18,145 bases of DNA, taken from JBFWNZ01 sp050250795 (GTDB lineage Bacteria; Pseudomonadota; Alphaproteobacteria; UBA8366). The notes under the pieces are model-generated. The model did not search any database. It had not been told where the DNA came from and saw only the letters and a list, made by a program, of their open reading frames with translations. Location of the stretch: contig JBFWNZ010000036.1 in the NCBI GenBank assembly GCA_050250795.1, forward strand, positions 1 through 18,145. The letters run 5' to 3'. Below are positions 7,032-14,435 of the stretch, piece after piece; the stretch's first letter is position 1; each line of letters begins with the position of its first letter. The position numbers and the translations under genes are program-made.

Positions 7032-7140
7032 CTTCTTCAGCCTGTCAGATATCGGGAACGACCAGCCTTGTGCGTCCGGGCAACCTTCCCCTCTCGAACC
7101 CATCGTTCCACAATCGAACCAAGCTTATGGAGCGTCGGCA

Positions 7141-8301
7141 ATGGCTGACCGGGTGAATGCCGAACGGATCGTCGCACGCTTGTCCTGGGGACGGCGGATC
7201 GCCTATGCCGCGATCAGCATTGCGGCCGGCATCGCGCTCTTCCTGCTGATGGCGGAGATCGCCTGCCGCATCCTGCCGGTCAACGACGGCTTGCGGGCCC
7301 AGCCGGTCAACGCGGAGAATCCCGTCTTCCGCTTCGAGGCCGACCGCATTTCCACATGGTCGAAGGGCTGGAACTTCTCGATCGTGAACACGGTCCGGGT
7401 CAACAATGACGGCTTCGTCAACGACAACGACTACGATCCCGCCGATCGGCGCCCCCTTCTCGCCGTTATCGGCGACAGCTACATCGAAGCGGCGATGGTG
7501 CATTTCCCCGAGACGGTTCAAGGCCGCCTCGCAACCGTGCTGGGGAACCGCGGCCGGGTCTACAGCTTCGCCGCCTCCGGCGCCGGCCTGTCGCAGCATC
7601 TCGCCTGGGCCGCCTATGCGCGCGACAAGTACCGTCCGCAGGCCTTTGTGTTCCTGAACATCAGCAACGATTTCTCGGAATCCCTGTACGACCGCGAACA
7701 GAGCCCCGGATTCCATCATTTCGAGCGGATGCCCGACGGCACGTCGCAACTGCGGCGCGTCGATTACGAGCCGAGCCGAGCCCGCAGCCTGCTCCGCCAC
7801 TCGGCCCTCGCGATGTATCTGATCACCAATGTGAAGATTCAGCAGATCCTGGATTTCGACGTGCAGAATCTGGGCAGCAACGACCGGCGCTGGGTCGCCA
7901 ATATCGACCGCTCGGCCACCGACCGGGAATACGACGATTACCGCTGGGCTGTTCGCACCTATCTCGACCGGCTGCCGGCGGCGACCGGGTTGCCGCCGGA
8001 CAGGATCATCATCGCCTCCGATGCCCTGCGTACCGCGATCTATCAACCGGCGGACCGGGACGACCTGTTCGACAGCGTCTGGGGCCGCATGCGCCTCTAC
8101 ATGGCGGCCGAGGCACGGGCGCGCGGCTTCACGGTGATCGACCTGCAGCCATCCTTCGAGGCGGCCTATGCCCGCGATGGTCGGCGCTTCGAGTTCCCGA
8201 CCGACAGCCATTGGAACGGCCACGGGCACGAGATGCTGGCGCAGGCGGTGATGGAGACCGAACCGTTCAAGGCGATATTCGGCGCCGCCGCACCCCGCTG
8301 A
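7141..8301 (+). CDS. Membrane-anchored SGNH/GDSL-type hydrolase
   Basis: 386 residues. A short cytosolic N-terminus is followed by one transmembrane helix (about 20-40: IAYAAISIAAGIALFLLMAE), leaving a large periplasmic domain. The SGNH blocks are visible: GDSY with Ser113 (block I), SGAGLSQH (147-153) for the glycine block, NISNDF with Asn176 (block III), and DSHWNGHGH with Asp355 and His357 (block V). The D-x-H-W form resembles the AlgX/AlgJ/DltD group, which acetylates or deacetylates envelope polysaccharides, more than lipases. GGAG at 7129-7132 sits eight bases before the ATG. It converges with the channel gene, seven bases between stops. The substrate is unknown. Such proteins sometimes accompany carbamoyltransferase/SxtJ clusters; one lies about 8 kb away here, so linkage is speculative. 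Confidence 0.78.
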   Translation: MADRVNAERIVARLSWGRRIAYAAISIAAGIALFLLMAEIACRILPVNDGLRAQPVNAENPVFRFEADRISTWSKGWNFSIVNTVRVNNDGFVNDNDYDPADRRPLLAVIGDSYIEAAMVHFPETVQGRLATVLGNRGRVYSFAASGAGLSQHLAWAAYARDKYRPQAFVFLNISNDFSESLYDREQSPGFHHFERMPDGTSQLRRVDYEPSRARSLLRHSALAMYLITNVKIQQILDFDVQNLGSNDRRWVANIDRSATDREYDDYRWAVRTYLDRLPAATGLPPDRIIIASDALRTAIYQPADRDDLFDSVWGRMRLYMAAEARARGFTVIDLQPSFEAAYARDGRRFEFPTDSHWNGHGHEMLAQAVMETEPFKAIFGAAAPR

Positions 8302-8308
8302 CCCGGCG

Positions 8309-9085
8309 TCACGCGCCCTCGGTCTGGATGTGCAGAACCCGGCCGCAATGCTTGCAATGGACGGCGTCGGCATCGTGGACCAGAAGCCCGCAATCCGGGC
8401 ATTCGAACTCCACCTTCTCCGGCCGGAAGATCGCCTGGAGCAGGCGCAGGAACAGCCCCACGCCCACGACCATGATCACGACGGCCAGCAACCGCCCGGC
8501 GGGGCCCAGCAAGGTGACATCGCCGAATCCGGTCGTCGTCAGGGTGGTGATGGTGAAATAGAGGGCGTCGACGTAGCTGGCGATCTGCGGGTTGATGTCG
8601 TGCTGCGTCACATAGACGGCCGAAGTCACCAGGAAAATGAAGACGCCGAGATTGACCGTGCGCTGGATCACGCTCTCATGGCTGCGGAACCAGGCCGAAT
8701 CGCGGCGCAGGTCGCGCAGCAGGTGATAGGACCGCAACAGCCGCAGCGACCGCGCGATCCGCAGAAAGGCCAGATTGTCCAGGAAGGCCGGCAGCAGCAG
8801 CGAACCGATGACGAGAATATCGGCAGCGTTGCTCCAGCTGAGCAACGCGCGACGGCCCGGCTCGGCATAGAGACGGCAGGCCAGTTCCAGCAGCAGCAGC
8901 GACGCGAATCCGACATCCAGCGGAACGATCCACCATGCATCCTCGGCCACCGAGGACAGCAGGAACATCCCGATCGTCAGGATGTCGAACAGCATCATGC
9001 CGTAGCGGAAACGCCGGGCCCGCCGGTCGCGCCCGAAATACAGCGCCTGCAATCGCGCGCGAAGGGTCTCGTTGGGGTCAGGCAA
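8309..9085 (-). CDS. Six-helix voltage-gated-type potassium channel with C-terminal zinc ribbon
   Basis: 258 residues. S1 is about 29-46, S2 55-72, S3 87-103, an S4-like arginine-studded helix 105-128 (RIARSLRLLRSYHLLRDLRR), S5 143-160, the pore with filter TTTGFGD (183-189), and S6 198-220. A GFG filter indicates a potassium channel, although GYG is more usual. After S6 a short linker leads to a zinc ribbon with CPDC (229-232) and CKHC (244-247) in place of an RCK/TrkA-N or cyclic-nucleotide domain. The likely start is TTG at 9085 with AGGA about ten bases upstream; no ATG occurs before residue 29, inside S1. It lies 11 bases after the cytochrome c stop, so the two are probably cotranscribed. 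Confidence 0.85.
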   Translation of the reverse strand: MPDPNETLRARLQALYFGRDRRARRFRYGMMLFDILTIGMFLLSSVAEDAWWIVPLDVGFASLLLLELACRLYAEPGRRALLSWSNAADILVIGSLLLPAFLDNLAFLRIARSLRLLRSYHLLRDLRRDSAWFRSHESVIQRTVNLGVFIFLVTSAVYVTQHDINPQIASYVDALYFTITTLTTTGFGDVTLLGPAGRLLAVVIMVVGVGLFLRLLQAIFRPEKVEFECPDCGLLVHDADAVHCKHCGRVLHIQTEGA

Positions 9086-9096
9086 GGCGGGCAGTC

Positions 9097-9762
9097 CTAG
9101 CGCGGCGTGCAGGACAGATGGGCGTAGTAGGCCGCATAGGCCCGCAAGATCGTATCGGGATCGCTGTCGAACATAATCTCGGAAAGGCGGTGATAGCGTT
9201 CATGCGGCGCTTCGGGTGTCTGTATCGCGCCGGCGAGGCCACGAATCGTTCGATAAAGATAGGTCTCGGACTGGGCGGAAATATAGGGGGTATCGCGCCA
9301 CGGATTGGTCCGCTTGCCGCCGTGACAGACCTCGCATCTGTCCACCCCCGCCGGTGCCGCCCCCGGCGGCGGCGAGACCGTCGGCGCCGGGCCGCAGGAC
9401 AGCAGCGAGTAATGCCGGGCGATATCCTGCATCTGGTCCGGCGTCATCTCGCGCGACAGTCGCGACATGACCGGATGGGCGCGCGTGGTCACGGGCACAC
9501 GGTCGGGACCCGCGATGTAGGTCTGCCGGAAGACGGATATCTGCCGGAGCAGATAGTCGTATTTCTGACCGGCCAAGCTCGGAATCGCAGGGTCGGACGA
9601 GATGCCCGCAGCGCCGTGACATTGCGGGCAGCCCAGCTGAGCAACCAGTTCCTCGGTTTCGGACCGTCCCGCGGCAAAGCTTGCCTGCGCGATCGACAGA
9701 AGCCCGGCGATTGCGAGAACGCCATACACGGCGTTTCGGCGCCCGTTCCAAATCCGCGTCAC
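9097..9762 (-). CDS. Diheme periplasmic cytochrome c (cytochrome c4-like)
   Basis: 221 residues from a GTG at 9762 preceded by a GGATGGAA stretch. A Sec signal peptide ends at ASFA (about residue 30). There are two class I heme-binding sites, CPQCH (45-49) and CEVCH (143-147). Candidate axial methionines are Met99 or Met106 for the first heme and Met197 for the second. A proline-rich linker (about 125-140) separates the halves, giving the two-domain plan of cytochrome c4. These shuttle electrons to terminal oxidases or related acceptors. The pairing with an ion channel gene is unusual; a functional link is not evident from sequence. Confidence 0.87.
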   Translation of the reverse strand: MTRIWNGRRNAVYGVLAIAGLLSIAQASFAAGRSETEELVAQLGCPQCHGAAGISSDPAIPSLAGQKYDYLLRQISVFRQTYIAGPDRVPVTTRAHPVMSRLSREMTPDQMQDIARHYSLLSCGPAPTVSPPPGAAPAGVDRCEVCHGGKRTNPWRDTPYISAQSETYLYRTIRGLAGAIQTPEAPHERYHRLSEIMFDSDPDTILRAYAAYYAHLSCTPR

Positions 9763-9797
9763 GGCATTCCATCCAAGGGCAAGGCATCGTCACCCGC

Positions 9798-9813
9798 TTA
9801 GGAATGATCCTAA
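9798..9813. repeat. Perfect inverted repeat at the 3' end of the CoA-transferase gene
   Basis: TTAGGA-ATGA-TCCTAA: 6-base arms and a 4-base loop. The minus-strand stop codon of the CoA-transferase (9810-9812) lies inside one arm. No T-run follows on either strand, so it may be an mRNA-end hairpin or a regulator site just upstream of the cytochrome gene start at 9762. Confidence 0.5.
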
Positions 9814-11021
9814 TTCGCCTTTGTCGATGCGGCCACGCCGATCGCCCCGGAAGCGGCCAATGCGTCAATCTGCGCAGAATCATACGCCAGCAAATCCCGC
9901 AATACCGCCCGTGTATCCTGGCCGACGGCCGGGGCCGGCGTCGCCACGATGCCGGGCGTGCGCGACAGCTTGAAGGGCGAACCGAGCAGTTCGATCGGCC
10001 CCGCGCCCGGATGGTCCATCGCCACCAGCATGGCGCGCTCGCGGGTCAGCGGATGCTCGGCGATCTCGGCCATGCCCTGCACCGGCGCCGCCGGCACGCC
10101 GGCCGCGATGCAGGCTGCGACCGCCGCCGCCACGCCCTGCGTTTCCGCCCAGGCCTGGATGCGGGCATCCAGCGCCGCTTCCTGGCTTTTCGCCGTCTCC
10201 GGGGTCAGCCCGGCCGCGAGATCGGCCGCGCCGGCAAGGCGCAGCAGCGCTTGAAGCTCGGGTCCGGTCTCGACCTCGACCACCAGCAACCCGTCGGCGG
10301 CCCGATAGAGATTCTGCGGCGCCAGCGCGATATGCCGGCTGCCATCCGGTCCGGCTGCCCCGCCGGCACCCAGCGCACCCCAGACCGGCGCCGTCATCCA
10401 GCCCATGACGTCATGCATCGAGATGTCGATGCGCTGGCCGCGCCCGGTGCGCCGCTTGTGCAGCAGCGCGCCCAGGATCGCCATCACCGAGGCCGTGGCC
10501 CCCATCGCATCCGCCGCCGACAGGCCGCATTTCGTCGGCGGGCCGCCGGGCTGCCCGGTCAGGCTCATGACCCCGCCCATGCCCTGGATCACCGTGTCCA
10601 GCGCCCGCAATTCGCGCTGCGGCCCGGTCTGCCCGAAACCGGTGCAGGAACAGTAGATCAGCCCCGGATTGACGGCGCGCAGGGCCGTCTCGCCGAAACC
10701 CCATTTCTCCATCGTGCCGAAGGCGAAGTTCTCGATCAGGACATCGACCTTGGCCGCCAGGTCGTACAGGACCGTCCGCCCCGCCTCGGTGCCGGTGTCG
10801 AGCGCCACGCCGCGCTTGTTGTAGTTGTGGACGTAGTAGATGTAGCTGTTGCCCGCGACCTTGTAGGCCAGCGCCCGCACCAGCTCTCCGCGCAGCGGCT
10901 CGACCTTGATCACCTCGGCGCCCAGATTGGACAGGAACCGGGCGCAGAGCGGCCCGGTGGTGTAGGCGCCCATTTCCAGCACGCGTACGCCCGCCAGCGG
11001 GCCATTCATCGCGTCGGCCAT
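9810..11021 (-). CDS. Class III (CaiB/BaiF) CoA-transferase, catalytically complete subunit
   Basis: Class III CoA-transferases move CoA between carboxylic acids through an aspartyl-CoA intermediate. This 403-residue protein has the family N-terminus (LAGVRVLEMGAYTTGPLCAR), the EVIKVEP strand, NPGLIYCSCTGFGQTGP, and GLSAADAMGATASV with Asp171, matching Asp169 of formyl-CoA transferase. TGRGQRIDISMHD follows. The ATG at 11021 has GGAGG seven bases upstream (11029-11033). The start overlaps the stop of the upstream transferase as TGATG; an in-frame GTG at 11024 would overlap as GTGA. Either way the two genes look translationally coupled. The substrate cannot be read from the sequence. Confidence 0.9.
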   Translation of the reverse strand: MADAMNGPLAGVRVLEMGAYTTGPLCARFLSNLGAEVIKVEPLRGELVRALAYKVAGNSYIYYVHNYNKRGVALDTGTEAGRTVLYDLAAKVDVLIENFAFGTMEKWGFGETALRAVNPGLIYCSCTGFGQTGPQRELRALDTVIQGMGGVMSLTGQPGGPPTKCGLSAADAMGATASVMAILGALLHKRRTGRGQRIDISMHDVMGWMTAPVWGALGAGGAAGPDGSRHIALAPQNLYRAADGLLVVEVETGPELQALLRLAGAADLAAGLTPETAKSQEAALDARIQAWAETQGVAAAVAACIAAGVPAAPVQGMAEIAEHPLTRERAMLVAMDHPGAGPIELLGSPFKLSRTPGIVATPAPAVGQDTRAVLRDLLAYDSAQIDALAASGAIGVAASTKAN

Positions 11022-12235
11022 CACGCGGCCTCCGCCGGGCTATGCAGCAGGCCGGCACGCGCCAGCCCGTCGATCCATGCGGCGTCGCCGCCGCACCAGT
11101 CGCGCAGCCTGTCCGCGCCGCCCTCGCCCAGCAGCGGTGCCCGGCCGCCAAGGCGGCCCGGCGTCTCGCTCATCTTGAAGATCGAGCCGGTCGCCCGGTA
11201 TGCGCCCTGCGGGTGGTCGACGGTCGCAACCATGCCGCGGCCGAGGAACTGCGGGTCGTCGAACAGGTCGGGGACCTGGTTGATCGGGCCGACCGGAATG
11301 TTCTGGCCCGCCAGCAGCCGCACCGCCTCGGCCACCGGCTTGTCGGCGACGAACGCGCTGACCAGGGCGTCCACCTCGGCACGGATTTCCGGCTGCGTGC
11401 GTTCGTCCGCCCCCTTGTAGCGCGGCGAGTCGATCAGGTCGGCGCGCCCGGCCAGCCGCAGGAAGGCGTGCCATTGCCGGTCGTCGACCGTGCAGATGAT
11501 GACCCAGCCATCCTTGGCGGCATAGGTGTCCCAGGGAGCGGAGACGGTATGCTTGTTGCCCTGCGGCTTCGGCGCCGCGCCCGAGATGAAATAGCCGGGA
11601 ATAAAGGTGTAGAGATAGGAGACCATCGCGTCGTAGAGCGCGGTGTCGATGGACTGCCCCAGACCCGAGGCTTCGCGCTCATAGAGTGCGGCCAGGATCG
11701 CGCCGCCGCCGGTCAGCGCGCCGGAATAGGCGGCCAGCGGCGTGCCCAGCCGGTGCGGCAGGGTGTCGGGCTGCCCGGTGGTGGCGATCACACCGGCGGC
11801 GGCCTGCGCCACCAGATCGCCGCCGCGCTGCCCGGCCATCGACCCCGTCGCGCCGAAGGCGGAGAAACTGCAGGCGACGAGGCGCGGATTGAGCCGCGCG
11901 CGCCGTGCTTCGCCGATATCCAGTCCGTAATCGGCGAGAAACCCGGTTTCCGCGACCACGACATCGGCACCGGCCAGCAGCCGGTCCACAATCGCCGGCG
12001 CCTGCGGACGATCCAGGGAGAGCGCGAGGCTGGACTTGCCGGTCGCGAGGTTCAGGAACGCGGCGCTGTCGGCACCGGCACGCTGCGGCGGCCAGCGCCG
12101 CAGCCGGTCTCCCGATACCGGCTCCAGCTTGCAGACATCGGCGCCCAGTTCGGACAGCATCCGGCCGCAGATCGCACCGGCGCTCCAGCCCTCCGCGAGT
12201 TCGAGCACGCGGATGCCATCGAGGCAGCTTTGCAT
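11021..12235 (-). CDS. Class III CoA-transferase homologue lacking the catalytic aspartate
   Basis: 404 residues from the ATG at 12235, chosen over the upstream ATG at 12256 because GGAGG (12244-12248) lies eight bases before it. It has the CaiB/BaiF N-terminus (CLDGIRVLELAEGWSAGAIC), LGADVCKLEPVSGDRLR, NPRLVACSFSAFGATG, and GLGQSIDTALYDA. Aligned without gaps to its partner over the active-site helix (GTPLAAYSGALTGGGAILAAL against GLSAADAMGATASVMAILGAL), Asp171 is replaced by Ala169. It is therefore probably a structural or binding subunit, or a transferase with a relocated nucleophile. It overlaps the active homologue downstream. Two-subunit class III enzymes are known (benzylsuccinate BbsEF, malate SmtAB, phthalate SptAB). 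It is divergent from the Pht5-like gene. Confidence 0.88.
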   Translation of the reverse strand: MQSCLDGIRVLELAEGWSAGAICGRMLSELGADVCKLEPVSGDRLRRWPPQRAGADSAAFLNLATGKSSLALSLDRPQAPAIVDRLLAGADVVVAETGFLADYGLDIGEARRARLNPRLVACSFSAFGATGSMAGQRGGDLVAQAAAGVIATTGQPDTLPHRLGTPLAAYSGALTGGGAILAALYEREASGLGQSIDTALYDAMVSYLYTFIPGYFISGAAPKPQGNKHTVSAPWDTYAAKDGWVIICTVDDRQWHAFLRLAGRADLIDSPRYKGADERTQPEIRAEVDALVSAFVADKPVAEAVRLLAGQNIPVGPINQVPDLFDDPQFLGRGMVATVDHPQGAYRATGSIFKMSETPGRLGGRAPLLGEGGADRLRDWCGGDAAWIDGLARAGLLHSPAEAA

Positions 12236-12302
12236 TGTCGTTTCCTCCGCCCGCATTAAGCGGCGGGCCCGACATCGCGATCAAGCCCGTATCGCACCCC
12301 TC

Positions 12303-12332
12303 TTCCGCGCGTGCCGCAAATCCCGCTACAGT
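12303..12332 (+). promoter_or_regulatory. Possible promoter giving a leaderless transcript of the Pht5-like gene
   Basis: TTCCGC (12303-12308), 18-base spacer, TACAGT (12327-12332). The ATG is at 12339, six bases after the -10, so transcription would begin at or next to the start codon. This agrees with the lack of any Shine-Dalgarno site there. The -35 is a poor match. The 103-base gap would also hold the promoter of the divergent CoA-transferase genes. Confidence 0.3.
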
Positions 12333-12338
12333 CCTGCC

Positions 12339-13325
12339 ATGCTCGACCTGTCTCTCGCCTGCGGCGTCTACGACCGCACCCGCGCCCTCCACGAAGGCCG
12401 CGTGGCCGTGGAAGGATGCCGCCTGACCTTCCCCTCGTTTCCGATCGAGGAGATGTTCACCCGCGCCTTCCGCGACCTCGAATTCGACGTGACCGAGCTG
12501 TCGCTGTCGAACTACATGCGGCAGGTGGCGGCGGGCACCAACCATTACAGCGCGCTGCCGATCTTCACCTCGCGCAGCTTCCGCCATTCCGCCTTCTACA
12601 TCCGTACCGACCGCGGCATCGAGAAGCCGGAGGACCTGAAAGGCCGGCTGCTGGGCGTGCGCGAATACACCAACACGGCCGCCCTGGTCGCGCGCGGCAT
12701 CCTGTCCGACGAATACGGGGTACGGGCCCAGGATGTACGCTGGCTGGTCGGCGATGTGGACGAGGTGGAGCGCGACACGATCCCGGTGCCGGAGCTGCCG
12801 GAGGGGTTCGCGGTGACCGCGGCGGCGCCGGGGCAGCTGCTGAACCGCATGCTGGCCGCGGGCGAGATCGACGGGCTGCTCGCCTACAAGGCGCCGGACT
12901 GCTTCCTGGAAGGCCATCCGCAGGTGCGGCGCCTGTTCCTCGACTGGGTGGCCGCCGAGCAGGCCTACTACCGCAAGACCGGCATCTTCCCGATCATGCA
13001 TCCCGTCGGCGCGCGCAAGGCGCTGCTGGACGCGCACCCCTGGCTGGCCGGCGCCCTGTTCGCCGCCTTCGGCAAGGCCAAGGCGCTGGCCTACAAGGAC
13101 ATGGCGAACCAGCAGGCGCTGAAGACCTCGCTGCCCTGGCTGGTCGGGGAGTGGGAGCGGACGGTGGCCCTGATGGGGGCGAATTTCTGGACCTACGGGC
13201 TGGAGGCGAACCGCGCCGGCCTGGAGAACCTGACCCGCTATGCGGTGGAGCAGGGGATGATGACGCGCCAGCTGCGGCCCGAGGAGCTGTTCCACCCCTC
13301 CAGCCACGCCCTGGCGGAAGCCTAG
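12339..13325 (+). CDS. 4,5-dihydroxyphthalate decarboxylase-family (Pht5-like), periplasmic-binding-protein fold
   Basis: 328 residues from the ATG at 12339, where homology-like sequence begins (LDLSLACGVYDRTRALHEGR); the open frame back to 12036 overlaps the divergent gene and is not coding. The opening, FPIEEMFTRAFRDLEFDVTELS (broken after about 15 residues by variable sites) and the KPEDLKGRLLGVREYTNTAA region are typical of the family that includes Pht5, which shares the fold of NMT1-type substrate-binding proteins. There is no signal peptide, so it is cytosolic and not a transporter lipoprotein. True Pht5 decarboxylates 4,5-dihydroxyphthalate, but many members are of unknown activity. 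It shares its promoter region with the CoA-transferase pair, which hints at aromatic or dicarboxylic acid metabolism. Its TAG shares a CTAG with the convergent PPK2 stop. Confidence 0.78.
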   Translation: MLDLSLACGVYDRTRALHEGRVAVEGCRLTFPSFPIEEMFTRAFRDLEFDVTELSLSNYMRQVAAGTNHYSALPIFTSRSFRHSAFYIRTDRGIEKPEDLKGRLLGVREYTNTAALVARGILSDEYGVRAQDVRWLVGDVDEVERDTIPVPELPEGFAVTAAAPGQLLNRMLAAGEIDGLLAYKAPDCFLEGHPQVRRLFLDWVAAEQAYYRKTGIFPIMHPVGARKALLDAHPWLAGALFAAFGKAKALAYKDMANQQALKTSLPWLVGEWERTVALMGANFWTYGLEANRAGLENLTRYAVEQGMMTRQLRPEELFHPSSHALAEA

Positions 13326-14125
13326 CCGGCTTCCTCGGCAAGCCGGGCGGCCACCGCCGGGTCGGGCGGCGGCGGCGACAGGTCCAGCCCCTTCGACAGC
13401 GTCTGCGACACGGTCTCCAGCACCGCGATGCGGGCGAATTTCTTGTCCTCGGCGGGCACCGGCGTCCAGGGCGCGTTGACGGTCGAGGTCTCGGCGAACA
13501 TCCGGTCGATGGCGGTCTCGTAATCCGCCCGACGGGCGCGGTTGCGGAAATCCTCCTCGGTCAGCTTCCAGCGCTTCAGCGGATCGGCGAAGCGCGCCCG
13601 GAAGCGCTTCAACTGCTCCTCCGGGCTGACATGCAGGAACAGCTTGACCAGCCTGACGCCGTCATCGGTGAGCATCCGCTCGAAGCTGCGGATTTCGCCA
13701 TAGGCGCGCTCCCAGTCCGCGGCGGGAATCAGGCTCTCGACCCGCTCCACCAGCACCCGGCCGTACCACGAGCGGTCGAAGATCGCGATGGTCCCCGGCT
13801 GCGGCAGGCGCTGCCAGAAGCGATGCAGGAAATGATGGCCCAGCTCGGCCGGATCGGGGGCGCCGATCGGCCAGACCTTGCAGGCCCGCGGGTCCAGATC
13901 GGCGGTGAGACGCCGGATGGCGCCGCCCTTGCCGGCCGCGTCCCATCCCTCCAGCACCACCACGCCGCGGATACCGGCGCGCCTCACGCCGAGTTGCATC
14001 GCACGCAGCGCGCCTTCCAGGCGGTCGAGTCGCGATTTGTAGGCGGCCTTGCCGAGCGCCGCATCCAGATCGACCCCGGACAGGCGCGGCCCGGCTTTCG
14101 ACCTGGCTTTCGGCGGCGCCGTCAT
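13322..14125 (-). CDS. ppk2: Polyphosphate kinase 2 family protein (polyphosphate:nucleotide phosphotransferase)
   Basis: 267 residues from the ATG at 14125. The longer frame to 14470 runs through the upstream gene in another frame and is rejected. Single PPK2 domain: Walker A GWDAAGKGGAI (60-70), LDPRACKVWPIGAPDPAELG (77-96), HHFLHRFWQRLPQPG (97-111), and the Walker B/lid start FDRSWYGRVLVERVE (116-130). It ends with PWTPVPAEDKKFAR. The FDRSWYGRVLVERVE form resembles polyphosphate:AMP phosphotransferases, so AMP or ADP phosphorylation from polyphosphate is likely; the exact class cannot be fixed by eye. Ten bases separate it from the SDHAF4-like gene upstream, suggesting an operon. Its TAG and that of the convergent Pht5-like gene overlap in one CTAG. 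Confidence 0.88.
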   Translation of the reverse strand: MTAPPKARSKAGPRLSGVDLDAALGKAAYKSRLDRLEGALRAMQLGVRRAGIRGVVVLEGWDAAGKGGAIRRLTADLDPRACKVWPIGAPDPAELGHHFLHRFWQRLPQPGTIAIFDRSWYGRVLVERVESLIPAADWERAYGEIRSFERMLTDDGVRLVKLFLHVSPEEQLKRFRARFADPLKRWKLTEEDFRNRARRADYETAIDRMFAETSTVNAPWTPVPAEDKKFARIAVLETVSQTLSKGLDLSPPPPDPAVAARLAEEAG

Positions 14126-14135
14126 GTCCGTGCGG

Positions 14136-14435
14136 TCAGAAATCGACACACCGGCCGGACTTTTCCCAGTCGCCGTAGCGCGTCGGCTCCAGCCCCTGCG
14201 GTCCGCCGATCTCGGGCTCGATCTCGCCCTTGGCGACGGCCTGCTCGCGCCAGCGGCGACCGGCCTCGTTGGCCTTCTCCTCGGCCAGACGGCGGGGGTC
14301 GGCCCCGCGCATCGCGAGATCCTCATAGCTGCCCGGGGCAGGGGACGACGGCGGTGCGGAAGGCGCCTCTGGCGCGGCAGGGGTTGCCGGTTCGCGCCCC
14401 AGCTTGCGCAGAATCGTGTCGAGAACATTGGCCAT
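14136..14435 (-). CDS. Succinate dehydrogenase assembly factor 4 homologue (DUF1674)
   Basis: 99 residues from the ATG at 14435. The conserved C-terminal block IGGPQGLEPTRYGDWEKSG (76-94) ending RCVDF is the DUF1674/SDHAF4 signature. In mitochondria SDHAF4 binds flavinylated SdhA and promotes its assembly with SdhB; the bacterial role is assumed similar. The N-terminal half is a low-complexity Ala/Pro linker (18-36) followed by a charged helix (46-70). The longer frame to 14525 adds sequence unlike the family and would cross the htpX promoter region. The Shine-Dalgarno is weak (AGGA is too close to the ATG). No sdh genes lie nearby. It is followed by ppk2 after ten bases and is divergent from htpX. 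Confidence 0.83.
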   Translation of the reverse strand: MANVLDTILRKLGREPATPAAPEAPSAPPSSPAPGSYEDLAMRGADPRRLAEEKANEAGRRWREQAVAKGEIEPEIGGPQGLEPTRYGDWEKSGRCVDF

